64,000 bases of DNA from Dietzia psychralcaliphila (GTDB lineage: Bacteria > Actinomycetota > Actinomycetes > Mycobacteriales > Mycobacteriaceae). The notes below the pieces were generated by a model. The model did no database searches. It saw only the letters and a list, made by a program, of their open reading frames with translations, and had not been told where the DNA came from. How positions within the stretch are numbered: the first letter of the stretch is position 1; each line of letters opens with the position of its first letter. The stretch covers positions 3,472,001-3,536,000 of the forward strand of contig NZ_CP015453.1 of the NCBI RefSeq assembly GCF_003096095.1. Direction: 5' to 3'. The position numbers and the translations under genes were made by a program. Shown piece by piece: positions 26,197-34,942 of the stretch.

Positions 26197-27468
26197 ATGT
26201 CCTTGTCCCGGTTCGGGTCCACCACGCGCTCGGTAGCGTTAGCCCCTCTCGTTTTTCTCGCCGGACTACTCGCCCTCCTGCTCGTCGTCTCCGGATGCAC
26301 CATCCCCGTCCCCACCGGTTCGGCCGGGGAGACCACCCCGACCGAGACGTCTGAGGCGCAGGCTCCGGCTCCGGCTCCGGCGACGCTCCGGGTCACCCCG
26401 ACGGACGGCGCCACGGACGTCGCCGTGGTGGAGGGAGTCCGCGCCCTCGTGGAGAACGGCTCGCTCACCGAAGTGGTACTCACCAACGACGCCGGCAAGA
26501 CGATCGACGGGAACCTGTCGCAGGACGCGTCTTCGTGGGAGCCGGCGGTCACCCTCGGCTACGGGCGGACCTACACCTTGGAGGTCACCTATCAGGGTGC
26601 GACCGGCGGGCCGAAGACCGACACGCGCACGTTCACCATGGCCAATCCTCAGACCATCCTCAGGCCCACTCTCGTGACCCCGGGCGGGGGTGCCCTGGAG
26701 TCGGACCGTGAATACGGCGTCGGCATCATCGTGGCCGCCAAGTTCGACCAGCCCGTCGCCGACCGAACCACCGTCGAGAAGCACATGACGGTCACCACTG
26801 AGCCCTCAGTGGAGGGCAACTGGTTCTGGGTCGACGACGCCACTGCTCACTGGCGGCCCGAGGACTACTACGCGACCGGCACCCGGGTCCGGGTGGAGTT
26901 GGACACCGAGGGCAGGAACCTCGGCGGGGGTCAGTGGGGCGGCGAGAGCACGGAGGTCGACTTCACGATCGGCGACCGCCGCGTGGCGATCGCGGACGAC
27001 GAGACCAAGACCGTCTCGGTGTTCCACAACCAGGAACTTGTCAAGACCATGCCCACCTCGATGGGCAAGGGCGGGTGGGCGACCTACAACGGCGTGACCA
27101 TGCACTTCTGGACCCAACGGGGCACCTACACGGTCCTCGACAAGGCCAGCACGGTGGTCATGGACTCGTCGACCTACGGTCTGCCGCTGGACGTCGGGTA
27201 CAAGGTGACCGTCGACCACGGGGTCCGTCTCACCAACGAGGGCATCTACTTCCATGCCCTCGCCTCGTCGATGTGGGCACAGGGCAACACCAACGTCTCC
27301 CACGGATGCCTCAACCTCTCTCCGGACGACGCGTCCTGGTACTTCGACCAGGCCGTGGCCGGCGACATTGTGGAGGTCCGCAACACCGGTGGGCCGGAAC
27401 AGGAGATCTGGCAGAACGGCGACTGGGCCGTCCCGTGGAGCACCTGGCAGAGGGGTGCCGGCGCCTGA
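26197..27468 (+). CDS. L,D-transpeptidase lipoprotein (Ig-like + YkuD)
   Basis: 423 residues. A signal peptide ending in the lipobox VVSGC (Cys near residue 33) and a Thr/Ala/Pro linker lead into Ig-like domains (about 65-270) and a C-terminal YkuD catalytic domain with HGVRLTNEGIYFHALASS and the catalytic SHGCLNL motif, Cys371. This is the architecture of mycobacterial LdtMt2-type enzymes, which make 3-3 peptidoglycan cross-links and are the targets of carbapenems. GGAG lies 8 nt before the ATG. Confidence 0.95.
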   Translation: MSLSRFGSTTRSVALAPLVFLAGLLALLLVVSGCTIPVPTGSAGETTPTETSEAQAPAPAPATLRVTPTDGATDVAVVEGVRALVENGSLTEVVLTNDAGKTIDGNLSQDASSWEPAVTLGYGRTYTLEVTYQGATGGPKTDTRTFTMANPQTILRPTLVTPGGGALESDREYGVGIIVAAKFDQPVADRTTVEKHMTVTTEPSVEGNWFWVDDATAHWRPEDYYATGTRVRVELDTEGRNLGGGQWGGESTEVDFTIGDRRVAIADDETKTVSVFHNQELVKTMPTSMGKGGWATYNGVTMHFWTQRGTYTVLDKASTVVMDSSTYGLPLDVGYKVTVDHGVRLTNEGIYFHALASSMWAQGNTNVSHGCLNLSPDDASWYFDQAVAGDIVEVRNTGGPEQEIWQNGDWAVPWSTWQRGAGA

Positions 27469-27509
27469 GGGGCCGATCGAGACCGTTGCCCCCGTGGTGG
27501 TCGGCGCGC

Positions 27510-27515
27510 TAATTT
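27510..27515 (+). promoter_or_regulatory. -10 box (TAATTT), leaderless layout
   Basis: TAATTT ends 6 nt before the ATG at 27522; the box stands out in GC-rich surroundings. Confidence 0.6.
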
Positions 27516-27521
27516 TGCGCG

Positions 27522-28400
27522 ATGGAGCCCCGCTCACTGCACACCCGCCTGTCCGGCGTCTCGGTCGGTCACTGGACGGATTCGGAAGCGCTGACGGGGT
27601 GCACCGTGGTGCTGCTCCCCGAGGGAGCGGTGGCCTCGCGCGAAGTGCGTGGTGGCGCCCCGGCGACCCGCGACCTCGACGCACTCGCCCCCGACAAGGC
27701 GGTGACCGCTATCGACGCGGTACTCCTGACCGGCGGATCAGCTTTCGGACTGGCCGCCGCCGAGGGGGTGATGCAGTTCCTCGAGGAGGCCGGGCGGGGC
27801 GTACCCACTCCCGGCGGGCGCGTGCCGATCGTCCCGACCCTGGCACTGTTCGACCTCGGGATCGGGAGTTCGAAGGTCCGCCCGACTGCGGACAACGGAT
27901 ACTCCGCCGCGGCCGCGGCGACGACCCCGCTGTTCGACGTGGGGCAGGTCGGCGCGGGTACCGGGGCATTCACGTCGCAGTGGCGCGGAACTGAGAACAT
28001 CCGGGCGGGCGGGATCCGGTTCGCGGAGTCCACGGTGGGCGACCTGGTCGTGGGCGCGTTGTGTGCGGTGAACGCCTACGGGGACGTCGATCAGGGCGGC
28101 ACCGCGGTCGACCTCGCTTGTGTCGCCAACCTGGTCCCGCCGTTCGACTATGCCTCCGATCGGGTCCACACGACCATCGGGGTCGTCATGACCAACGCCA
28201 GACTGGACAAGACCGGGTGTTACGTCGTCGCCCAGGGCGCGCACGACGGCCTCTCCCGGGCACTGACGCCGCCGCACACCCGATACGACGGTGACGGTTT
28301 CGTCGCCGTCGCCACCGGAGAGGTGGCCGCCGACGTCGACACCGTCCGCCTGATGGCCCTCGACGCCGTCTCCCGGGCGATACGTTCTGCCACTGTGTGA
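27522..28400 (+). CDS. P1/S58 family peptidase (DmpA-like aminopeptidase)
   Basis: 292 residues. Ntn-hydrolase of the DmpA/P1 family: VSVGHWTDSEALTGCTVVL at the N-terminus, LLTGGSAFGLAAAEGVM near 72-88, GAGTGA near 150 and the conserved VGALCAVNAYGDVD. Members self-cleave and act as aminopeptidases or beta-aminopeptidases on peptides and amides. The natural substrate is unknown. It stands alone with a leaderless-type promoter; its stop codon lies inside the first unit of a 15-bp repeat array. Confidence 0.92.
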   Translation: MEPRSLHTRLSGVSVGHWTDSEALTGCTVVLLPEGAVASREVRGGAPATRDLDALAPDKAVTAIDAVLLTGGSAFGLAAAEGVMQFLEEAGRGVPTPGGRVPIVPTLALFDLGIGSSKVRPTADNGYSAAAAATTPLFDVGQVGAGTGAFTSQWRGTENIRAGGIRFAESTVGDLVVGALCAVNAYGDVDQGGTAVDLACVANLVPPFDYASDRVHTTIGVVMTNARLDKTGCYVVAQGAHDGLSRALTPPHTRYDGDGFVAVATGEVAADVDTVRLMALDAVSRAIRSATV

Positions 28401-28451
28401 TCCTGAACTGTGTGATCCCGCACTGTGTGATCCTGCAGTGTGTGATCCCGC
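28392..28451. repeat. 15-bp tandem repeat (four units)
   Basis: Four units of A(C/G)TGTGTGATCC(T/C)G(A/C) start at 28392, 28407, 28422 and 28437. The first includes the TGA stop of the S58 peptidase gene. The array opens the 273-bp leader of the CNNM/CBS operon; regularly phased copies could be binding sites. Confidence 0.9.
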
Positions 28452-28646
28452 GATCGTGGCCGTATGGTGCCCGCGATCTCATCGGATCGTGCGCTCCGCA
28501 GGCCGTTTTCCCGATCCCGAGTCGACAATTCCGGCGATGGGCGGGACAATCGGTAGTCACCCCGGGCACCGGCCCGTGGGCGACCCCGACGAAAGCGCAG
28601 GAGCACCTCCAGTGAGCCGAGCCGATACCCCGGCCCGATCTATCAG

Positions 28647-28665
28647 CCCCCTTCTCAGAAGGGGG
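28647..28665 (+). promoter_or_regulatory. Palindrome covering the ribosome-binding site of the CNNM/CBS operon
   Basis: CCCCCTTCTCAGAAGGGGG is a perfect 19-bp palindrome whose 3' arm, AGAAGGGGG, is the Shine-Dalgarno 8 nt before the ATG at 28674. As RNA the 5' arm would hide the ribosome-binding site. Between the upstream repeats and this hairpin (28452-28646) I recognise no known riboswitch. Confidence 0.6.
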
Positions 28666-28673
28666 AACACCGG

Positions 28674-30032
28674 ATGAGCATCGCGCTCTCGCTGTTAATC
28701 GGAGTCGTGGTGGTCCTGGCGATCACCGCACTCACCGGCTACTTCGTGGCCCAGGAATTCGCGTTCATGGCCGTCGACCGCTCCCGGATGGGGGCCGCCG
28801 CCGAGAAGGGTGACCCGGCCGCCGCGCGCGTTCTCGGCGTGACCAGGCGAACGTCCTTCATGCTCTCGGGCGCCCAGCTCGGAATCACCGTCACCACACT
28901 GGTCGTCGGGTACGTGGCAGAACCGCTCATCGGTCGCTCGATCGGTGAGCTCCTCGGGATGGCGTCCGTACCGCAGGGGGTCGGCGTGGTCGTCGGCACG
29001 GTCCTGGCCCTGCTCTTCTCGACCGTCGTGCAGATGATCTTCGGCGAGTTGGTGCCCAAGAACCTGGCCATCGCCAAGCCGGAGCCGGTCGCCCGGTGGC
29101 TGGCTCGCTCCACCACCATCTACCTCGGGCTGTTCGGGTGGCTTATCGGACTGTTCGACAAGGCGTCGGAGGCTCTCCTCAAGGCCGTCGGCATCGAGCC
29201 GGTGCACGACAAGGAACACTCCGCCACGGCCCGCGACCTCGAACACATCGTGGCCGAGTCCGGTGAGACCGGCGAGTTGTCCGCCGAGCTCAGCCGACTG
29301 CTGGACAGAATGCTCGATTTCCCCGGTCAGCCCGCCGAGCACGCCATGATCCCGCGTTCGCGCACCGATGTGGTCCGCGCGGAGGACACGGTGCACGAGG
29401 TCCTGTCGAAGATGGCGACCGGACACACCCGATATCCGGTCGTCGGCGACGATTCCGACGACGTGATCGGGATCGTGGACCTCCACGATCTGCTCTCGGT
29501 AAGTGACGACGGGCAAGCCGATCTCACGGCGGTGTCCACCCTGATGCGGGCGCCGATCATCGTGCCCACCTCCCTGCCCCTGCCGGACGTGGCCAACCGC
29601 CTGAGTGCCGAGAACTCGGAGATGGCGGTGGTCGTGGACGAGTACGGCGGTTTCGCCGGTGTCGTGACCATGGAGGACATGGCCGAGGAGATCGTCGGAG
29701 AGATCGCCGACGAGCACGACCCCCAGCTCGCCGCCGGCACCCCGGTCAGCGAGGGTCTGGGGTGGCTCCTCTCCGGTGACACCCATCTCGACGAGGTGGA
29801 GCGTCTGCTCGAGATCACCCTTCCCGAGGTGGACGCCGAGACGCTCGGCGGGCTCGTGATCGAGACCACCGGTGAGCTGCCCGAGGTCGGCGACTGCGTC
29901 GACATCCCCCTCCCCGACACGGACGTGCTCGAAGAGTTCTCGGCGGACCGGGTCCTCAGGACCGAGGTGCGCCGGATCGAACGACGTGTGCCGGCTGAAC
30001 TGCACGTCGTGGTCGAGGAGGCCGCACGATGA
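28674..30032 (+). CDS. Hemolysin-like CNNM/CorB family protein (DUF21-CBS-CorC)
   Basis: 452 residues. Domain order: DUF21/CNNM membrane domain with four segments (1-180, starting LSLLIGVVVVLAITALTGYF), a CBS pair (about 210-330, with MIPRSRTDVV and HTRYPVVGDDSDDVIGIVDLHDLL), and a CorC/HlyC C-terminal domain (SEGLGWLLSGDTHLDEVERLL). These proteins are linked to Mg2+ (or Na+/Mg2+) transport, with ATP-Mg sensed by the CBS pair; 'hemolysin' is a legacy name. The ATGA overlap couples it to the second paralogue. Confidence 0.92.
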   Translation: MSIALSLLIGVVVVLAITALTGYFVAQEFAFMAVDRSRMGAAAEKGDPAAARVLGVTRRTSFMLSGAQLGITVTTLVVGYVAEPLIGRSIGELLGMASVPQGVGVVVGTVLALLFSTVVQMIFGELVPKNLAIAKPEPVARWLARSTTIYLGLFGWLIGLFDKASEALLKAVGIEPVHDKEHSATARDLEHIVAESGETGELSAELSRLLDRMLDFPGQPAEHAMIPRSRTDVVRAEDTVHEVLSKMATGHTRYPVVGDDSDDVIGIVDLHDLLSVSDDGQADLTAVSTLMRAPIIVPTSLPLPDVANRLSAENSEMAVVVDEYGGFAGVVTMEDMAEEIVGEIADEHDPQLAAGTPVSEGLGWLLSGDTHLDEVERLLEITLPEVDAETLGGLVIETTGELPEVGDCVDIPLPDTDVLEEFSADRVLRTEVRRIERRVPAELHVVVEEAAR

Positions 30033-31132
30033 AGCCCACCACTTCCCTGCTCGCCGCCGAGGCCGGTTCGGGCCTCATGAGCAACCCGTTGGTCGTCGTG
30101 GTCACCACGATCCTGCTCATCGCGGCGTCCGCGTTCTTCGTGGCCGTCGAGTTCTCCCTCATCTCCGCGCGGCGCCACCGCCTCGAGGACGCGGCCGCCT
30201 CGAGCGCCTCCGCCCGGGCCGCCCTGCGCAACGCGTCCGAGCTCACGCTGCTGCTGGCGGGTTCCCAACTCGGGATCACCCTCTGCGCGCTGGCGCTCGG
30301 CTCCGTCACGAAGCCCGCCGTCCACCACTGGCTCACCCCGGTGTTCGCCGGCTGGGGCCTGCCCTACTGGACCGCCGACGTCATCGCGTTTGTCCTCGCG
30401 CTGCTCATCGTCACGTTCCTGCACCTCGTGGTGGGTGAGATGGCCCCGAAGTCGTGGTCCATCACGCACCCGGAGTACTCCGCGACCCTGCTGGCCATCC
30501 CGATGCGAGGCTTCCTCTGGCTCACCCGCCCGCTACTCGTGACGCTCAACACCATCGCCAACCGGATCCTGCACCGACTCGGAGTGGAGACCCGCGACGA
30601 GGTGGCCTCCGGCCAGGACGCCGACTCCCTGCGAGAACTCGTGCGCCACTCCGGTGAGGCCGGCACGCTCGACGACACCCACCACCGGCAACTGCTCAAC
30701 GCACTGGAACTCCAGGAGCTCACAGTGGGTGACCTGCTGGGCGAGCGCGGGGTGGACACTCCCGCCGCCCCGGAGGAGATGTCCTCGGTCAGCGTGGACG
30801 CCTCACCGGAGGAGATCCGCGAAACGGCCCGCCGCACCGGCCACCTGCGCCTGCTCGTGATGGACAGCGACACCGCCGTGGGTGTGGTGCACGCTCGGGA
30901 TGCGATCAACATCCAGTCGGCCGCCACGGCGCGGGAGCTCATGCGGCCGAGCCTGTCGCTCGAGCACGACCTCTCGGTGGCCGAGGCGTTCCGCAGGATG
31001 CGTGAGGCACGAGCGCACCTCGTCGTCGTCGAGAAGTCCGGCGGCTACCCCGGCACCCACGTCTCCGAGGTCAGGGGCGTCCTCACACTGGACGACGTGG
31101 TGCGGCGCCTCCTGCCGGTGACCTCCGTCTAG
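30029..31132 (+). CDS. Hemolysin-like CNNM/CBS protein (second paralogue)
   Basis: 367 residues. Same DUF21 membrane domain (PLVVVVTTILLIAASAFFVAVEFSLISARRHR, LAGSQLGITLCALALGSV, VVGEMAPKSWSITHPEYSA) and CBS region (about 215-365), but shorter than its upstream neighbour because the CorC domain is missing. Paired long/short CNNM genes are the normal actinobacterial layout (compare Rv1842c-Rv1841c), suggesting a heterodimer. The ATG overlaps the upstream stop by 4 nt. Confidence 0.92.
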   Translation: MKPTTSLLAAEAGSGLMSNPLVVVVTTILLIAASAFFVAVEFSLISARRHRLEDAAASSASARAALRNASELTLLLAGSQLGITLCALALGSVTKPAVHHWLTPVFAGWGLPYWTADVIAFVLALLIVTFLHLVVGEMAPKSWSITHPEYSATLLAIPMRGFLWLTRPLLVTLNTIANRILHRLGVETRDEVASGQDADSLRELVRHSGEAGTLDDTHHRQLLNALELQELTVGDLLGERGVDTPAAPEEMSSVSVDASPEEIRETARRTGHLRLLVMDSDTAVGVVHARDAINIQSAATARELMRPSLSLEHDLSVAEAFRRMREARAHLVVVEKSGGYPGTHVSEVRGVLTLDDVVRRLLPVTSV

Positions 31133-31133
31133 G

Positions 31134-31260
31134 CCGCAGGTCAGGGTCCGGGTCACGGTGCAGTGGTCCGGGCCGCAGGTCAGGGTCCGGGCCACGGCTC
31201 AGTGGTCCGGGCCACGGCTCAGTGGTCCGGGCCATGGTGCAGCGGTCCGGGCCGCGCGGC
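31134..31260. repeat. Imperfect ~20-bp tandem repeat between convergent genes
   Basis: About six copies of a GGGCC(A/G)(C)GG(C/T)(T/G)CAGTGGTCC-like unit, some arranged as 40-bp doublets (CAGGTCAGGGTCCGGG followed by CACGGTGCAGTGGTCC). The array fills the whole gap between the 3' ends of the CNNM/CBS operon and the DUF4112 gene. Confidence 0.85.
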
Positions 31261-31265
31261 AGGCG

Positions 31266-31808
31266 TCAGAACAGTCCGATCACCCTGAGCAGACCCCAGA
31301 GCGCAAGCCCGGCCATGCCGAGCAGCACCAGCAACATCAGGCCCACCGCACCGACCGCCCGGAGCAGGTAACCGCGGGCGTCGGTGTCCACACGCCTGCC
31401 CTCGGTGATGGTCCGGTCCACCAGACGCAGGTTCTTGGAGGTTGCCTTGTGCGCGACGTCCGCCACGTCGCCCACGAAGGGGATCACCCCGAGCACCGCG
31501 TCGACGAAGTAGTTCCATCCCATGCGGAACAGGATGTGGACCGGGACCCGGTTGCGGATCGCTTCGGTGAGCACCGCCGCCGCGACCACGGTCCCCAGCG
31601 CGTCGCCCACCACGGGCACCATGCCGATCACCGGGTCCAGTCCCACGCGGTACCTGGTGCCCGGGATCCGAACGAGGTCGTCCATGACGCGCGCGAGGCC
31701 GGAGGTCACGGGGGACGATCCGGTCCGGGACACCCCGGGGGCTGTCCGCCCCGCCGCGACGGGGTCGGTCACCGGGTACGGCACCGGGTCGGGTCGACTG
31801 CTGGTCAT
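31266..31808 (-). CDS. DUF4112 domain membrane protein
   Basis: 180 residues. The DUF4112 core is clear: DLVRIPGTRYRVGLDPVIGMVPVVGDALGTVVAA, then ILFRMGWNYFVDAVLGVIPFVGDVADVAHKAT, with the repeated P-x-x-GD motif, and a C-terminal membrane segment (VGAVGLMLLVLLGMAGLALWGLL). Function is unknown. It is transcribed in line with the upstream intradiol-dioxygenase-like gene (11 nt apart) and may share its transcript. Confidence 0.88.
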   Translation of the reverse strand: MTSSRPDPVPYPVTDPVAAGRTAPGVSRTGSSPVTSGLARVMDDLVRIPGTRYRVGLDPVIGMVPVVGDALGTVVAAAVLTEAIRNRVPVHILFRMGWNYFVDAVLGVIPFVGDVADVAHKATSKNLRLVDRTITEGRRVDTDARGYLLRAVGAVGLMLLVLLGMAGLALWGLLRVIGLF

Positions 31809-31819
31809 GGGGGTCGAGC

Positions 31820-32827
31820 CTACGGGGACGGGGGCACCTCGCCACCGCGGCCCGGAGGCGACCCGGCAGGCATCTGCGCGCCTCCGGTCGGCGATCCGCC
31901 GGGGCCGCCCGCTCCGCTCGCCGCGTTGTCCTCCGCGGCGGCGACGCCGATCGTGATCGTGACCCGATAGCCGTCGGTCGGGGAGCCGATGACCTCCGGC
32001 ATCTGGGTGTCCCACCCGTCGGCGAACACCGTGTCGGACCCCAGGCTCACGCCCGACATGTTGCGGACCGAGGCCGAGTACCCGGGGTCGTGGGCGTAGA
32101 CGTCGTCCGAGACCGCGGCGGGCAGGGCGATCTGCGAGGTGAGCCGGGCGTTCTCGCCGGCGACGGCCGAGGCCAGGGTGTCGTAGACCTCGAAGTGCAC
32201 GTGCGGCCACCTGCCCGAGTAGCAGGCCGGGAAGATGCTGGTGAACTCGACGTGGCCAGACTCGTCGGCGGTCTGGACACCCCGGAGGAAGTTCTGATCG
32301 GTGACGCCCTCGCTGTAGAGGGAATAGCGGCCCTCGCGGTCGCAGTGCCAGACGTAGACCGCCATCCCCGCGCCCGGTGCGCAGTTGCTGGTCAGGTCCC
32401 GCACGTTCATGGTCAGGCGCATGGGGACCCCCTCGGCGGTGCCGGTCATCCCGCCGAAACTCGACGTGATGTCGGAGCGGTGGACCCCGGATTCGATCAG
32501 CACGTTGGGCCCGTTGGACCCGTCACCCGGATAGGGGCCGGCGGTCTCCCCGGGTGCCGCCTCCACACACTCCCCCGTCGCTGCTGCGGACGAACCGGTG
32601 GTGGTGGCCGTAGAGGTGCCGGAGGCGGCGGCACCGGAGGGTGAGTCGGTCGCACACCCCACGGTCAGCCCCACCGCCCCCACCCCGGCCGCACCGAGGA
32701 TCCCGCGCAGTGCGGCGCGCCGGTTCATCACGACCAGATCATGACCGAGGCCCAGATCGTGGTCGTGGACTCCGTGGTCGGGCCGATCGGGGGTGGCCGC
32801 TGAGCGGGATCGTCGGTTGGTGAACAT
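31820..32827 (-). CDS. Exported intradiol ring-cleavage dioxygenase-like protein
   Basis: 335 residues. N-terminus MFTNRRSRS, a His/Asp-rich stretch and a second MNRRAALRGILGAAGVGAVG with twin arginines and Cys at the end (TVGC): a Tat/lipoprotein leader preceded by the His/Asp-rich segment typical of this family. The dioxygenase core has AGPYPGDG, VYVWHCDREGRYSLYSEG and RWPHVHFEVYD, supplying Tyr and His iron ligands. A Gly/Pro-rich tail follows. Exported members of the family have unknown aromatic substrates. The ATG at 32827 has TGGAGG 5 nt upstream; a start at 32728 would lose the conserved N-terminus. Confidence 0.88.
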   Translation of the reverse strand: MFTNRRSRSAATPDRPDHGVHDHDLGLGHDLVVMNRRAALRGILGAAGVGAVGLTVGCATDSPSGAAASGTSTATTTGSSAAATGECVEAAPGETAGPYPGDGSNGPNVLIESGVHRSDITSSFGGMTGTAEGVPMRLTMNVRDLTSNCAPGAGMAVYVWHCDREGRYSLYSEGVTDQNFLRGVQTADESGHVEFTSIFPACYSGRWPHVHFEVYDTLASAVAGENARLTSQIALPAAVSDDVYAHDPGYSASVRNMSGVSLGSDTVFADGWDTQMPEVIGSPTDGYRVTITIGVAAAEDNAASGAGGPGGSPTGGAQMPAGSPPGRGGEVPPSP

Positions 32828-32989
32828 CGGGGCCTCCAGGGGTCTGGCACACCGGCTCCTGCCGACGTGACTGATCCAGACGGTAGGAGTCGCAGTCGTG
32901 AGCCCGCTGCGGGTTCGCTGTGAGTTCCCTGCACGTCGTTCGGGCGTTCGACCCGTGCGGTGGGGCGCCGTTTCTGGTTTCGTGGAGTG

Positions 32990-34924
32990 ATGACGCCCAC
33001 GCCACTGCGCCGCCAGTACCCCAGCAGCGCTCGCCGCCGTTTCGGCCCCGCCACCGGACTCGTCGCGACGGCCTTGACCGTGGCGCTGACCGGCGCCGGG
33101 TGCGCGGCGCTGACCGGGGACACGGGCGCCGATGAGCTCGACCACTTTCTCGACGAGCTGAGCAGGGGAAACCTGCCCGCCGCCGTGGAGCTGACCACCA
33201 ACCCGGCCGCCGCGGAGGAGCAGCTCGTGGCGAGCATGGAGGGGATGGGGATGCCCACGATCTCCGCGACCACCGCGGGCGGGGACCGCCCGGACCGGGA
33301 TCCGGTGGCGGTGGAGATCACCTGGGACATGGGTGCTCCGGGTGGAGACGACGGAACGGGCGACGACGACGAGGTCGGCTCCGACCCGGCCGGCGGGACC
33401 CCCGCGGCAGAGACCGCCCCGCGCACTGTCACGACCACCGGCGAGGCGCGAACCACCAAGATCGGCGACGACTGGAAGGTCGAGTGGGCGCCGACGATCC
33501 TCGACACCCGCCTCGCCCCGGGGGGCACCCTGGCATTCGCCGAGGTCCTCGACTACGACACAAACATCCTCGACCGCACCGGTGAACCGCTCATGCAGTG
33601 GACCCCGGTCACTGCGGTGACCCTGGCGCCGGAAGCGGTGGAGTCGGCTGACGCGGTCGCGGCCCTGGTGAGCGCGGCCGCCCCGACGATCACCGGGCAG
33701 TCGATCCGTGACGGCATGGCCGAGGCCGGCGACCAGCCGTACCAAGTGGTGGCACTGCGCCCCGAGGACATCGAGCCGATCCGGGAGCAGCTCGCTGCGA
33801 TCGCGGGCGTGAACCTGCCGGAGCAGGGGCAGCTCATCCGTACCGACCGAGGCCTCGACGCACCAGTGCTGGACGGACTGCCGAGCGCCTGGATGGAGGC
33901 CCTGCAAGGGGTGGGCGGCTGGTCCGCGGAGATCGTCAACCCCGACGCGGAGCCGATCGAACTGGGTAGCGCCCCCGCCGGGCAGGTGGACGACCTGGTC
34001 TCCACCCTGCAGATCTCGATGCAGCGAGCCGCCCAGCAGGCGGTGGACGGCTCCGCTCTGGGCGCCTCGATCGTCGCGATCCAGCCCTCGACCGGCGGGA
34101 TCCTGGCGGTGGCACAGAACTCCGCCGCCGACCAGCAGGGACCGGTGTCCATGCAGGGCCGCTTCCCGCCGGGGTCGACCTTCAAGATCGTCACCACGGC
34201 CGCGGCGCTCGAGGCCGGAGTCGTCGGCCCGGATGAGGTCGTGCCCTGCCCGGCGTCGGTCACCGTGTCGGGGCGAACGATCCCGAACGATGACGACTTC
34301 GAGCTCGGCCCGGTCCCGCTGGAGACGGCGTTCGCCCGCTCGTGCAACACGAGCCAGGCCGTCATCAGCGACCGGCTCACTCCGGAGGCAATGAAGGACA
34401 CGGCCGCCAAGCTCGGTCTGGGCGTCGGGTTCTTCGCCCCCGGCCTCGGACTGGACGCTTTCACCGGTTCGGTGCCCGTCACCGAGCAGGGTCCGGCCCG
34501 TGTAGAGGCGGCGATCGGGCAGGGCGAGGTACTGGCCAGCCCGTTCGGGATGGCCGTCATGACGGCCTCACTGGCGAACGGCGGGCGGATGATCCTGCCG
34601 CACGTGGTCGACGGGATGCCCGCCGACGCCAACGACGCACCGGAACCGCTGGATCCGGGGGTCGTGGACACCCTGCGTCGGTACATGGAGCAGACCGTGC
34701 GGTCCGGCACCGCCACGGCCGCGAACTCGATCCCCGGGCTGGGCGGCAAGACCGGCACGGCCGAGGTGGGGACCGGCCCGTCCCACGGGTGGTTCGTCGG
34801 CTCCACCGGCGACATCGCTCTCGCGGTCCTCGTCGAGGGCGCCGATTCGTCGGGGCCCGCGGTGGCGATGGCGGCCGATTTCCTCGGCGCCGCGGGTCAG
34901 CCCGCGCCACTCGCCGGCGGGTGA
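32990..34924 (+). CDS. Penicillin-binding lipoprotein (class B-like transpeptidase with MecA_N domain)
   Basis: 644 residues. Signal peptide with lipobox LTGAGC, a MecA N-terminal (NTF2-like) domain about 45-165, a dimerisation region, then the transpeptidase: STFK with Ser396, SCN at 451-453 and KTGTAE with Lys587. This matches the mycobacterial penicillin-binding lipoprotein Rv2864c, which lacks a transmembrane anchor and is attached by lipid. It should cross-link peptidoglycan (4-3 links) or cleave D-Ala. A 162-bp divergent gap to the dioxygenase-like gene contains no clear motif. The SDR gene follows after 18 bp. Confidence 0.94.
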   Translation: MTPTPLRRQYPSSARRRFGPATGLVATALTVALTGAGCAALTGDTGADELDHFLDELSRGNLPAAVELTTNPAAAEEQLVASMEGMGMPTISATTAGGDRPDRDPVAVEITWDMGAPGGDDGTGDDDEVGSDPAGGTPAAETAPRTVTTTGEARTTKIGDDWKVEWAPTILDTRLAPGGTLAFAEVLDYDTNILDRTGEPLMQWTPVTAVTLAPEAVESADAVAALVSAAAPTITGQSIRDGMAEAGDQPYQVVALRPEDIEPIREQLAAIAGVNLPEQGQLIRTDRGLDAPVLDGLPSAWMEALQGVGGWSAEIVNPDAEPIELGSAPAGQVDDLVSTLQISMQRAAQQAVDGSALGASIVAIQPSTGGILAVAQNSAADQQGPVSMQGRFPPGSTFKIVTTAAALEAGVVGPDEVVPCPASVTVSGRTIPNDDDFELGPVPLETAFARSCNTSQAVISDRLTPEAMKDTAAKLGLGVGFFAPGLGLDAFTGSVPVTEQGPARVEAAIGQGEVLASPFGMAVMTASLANGGRMILPHVVDGMPADANDAPEPLDPGVVDTLRRYMEQTVRSGTATAANSIPGLGGKTGTAEVGTGPSHGWFVGSTGDIALAVLVEGADSSGPAVAMAADFLGAAGQPAPLAGG

Positions 34925-34929
34925 GCCGG

Positions 34930-34935
34930 TAGGTT
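34930..34935 (+). promoter_or_regulatory. -10 box (TAGGTT), leaderless layout
   Basis: TAGGTT ends 7 nt before the ATG at 34943, just past the stop of the penicillin-binding lipoprotein gene, so the SDR gene may have its own start of transcription. Confidence 0.55.
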
Positions 34936-34942
34936 TCGCGTC

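Noticed and set aside
28392-28451. Repeat array considered as CRISPR
   Set aside because: The units are contiguous without spacers and no cas genes are nearby; the other tandem arrays fail for the same reason.
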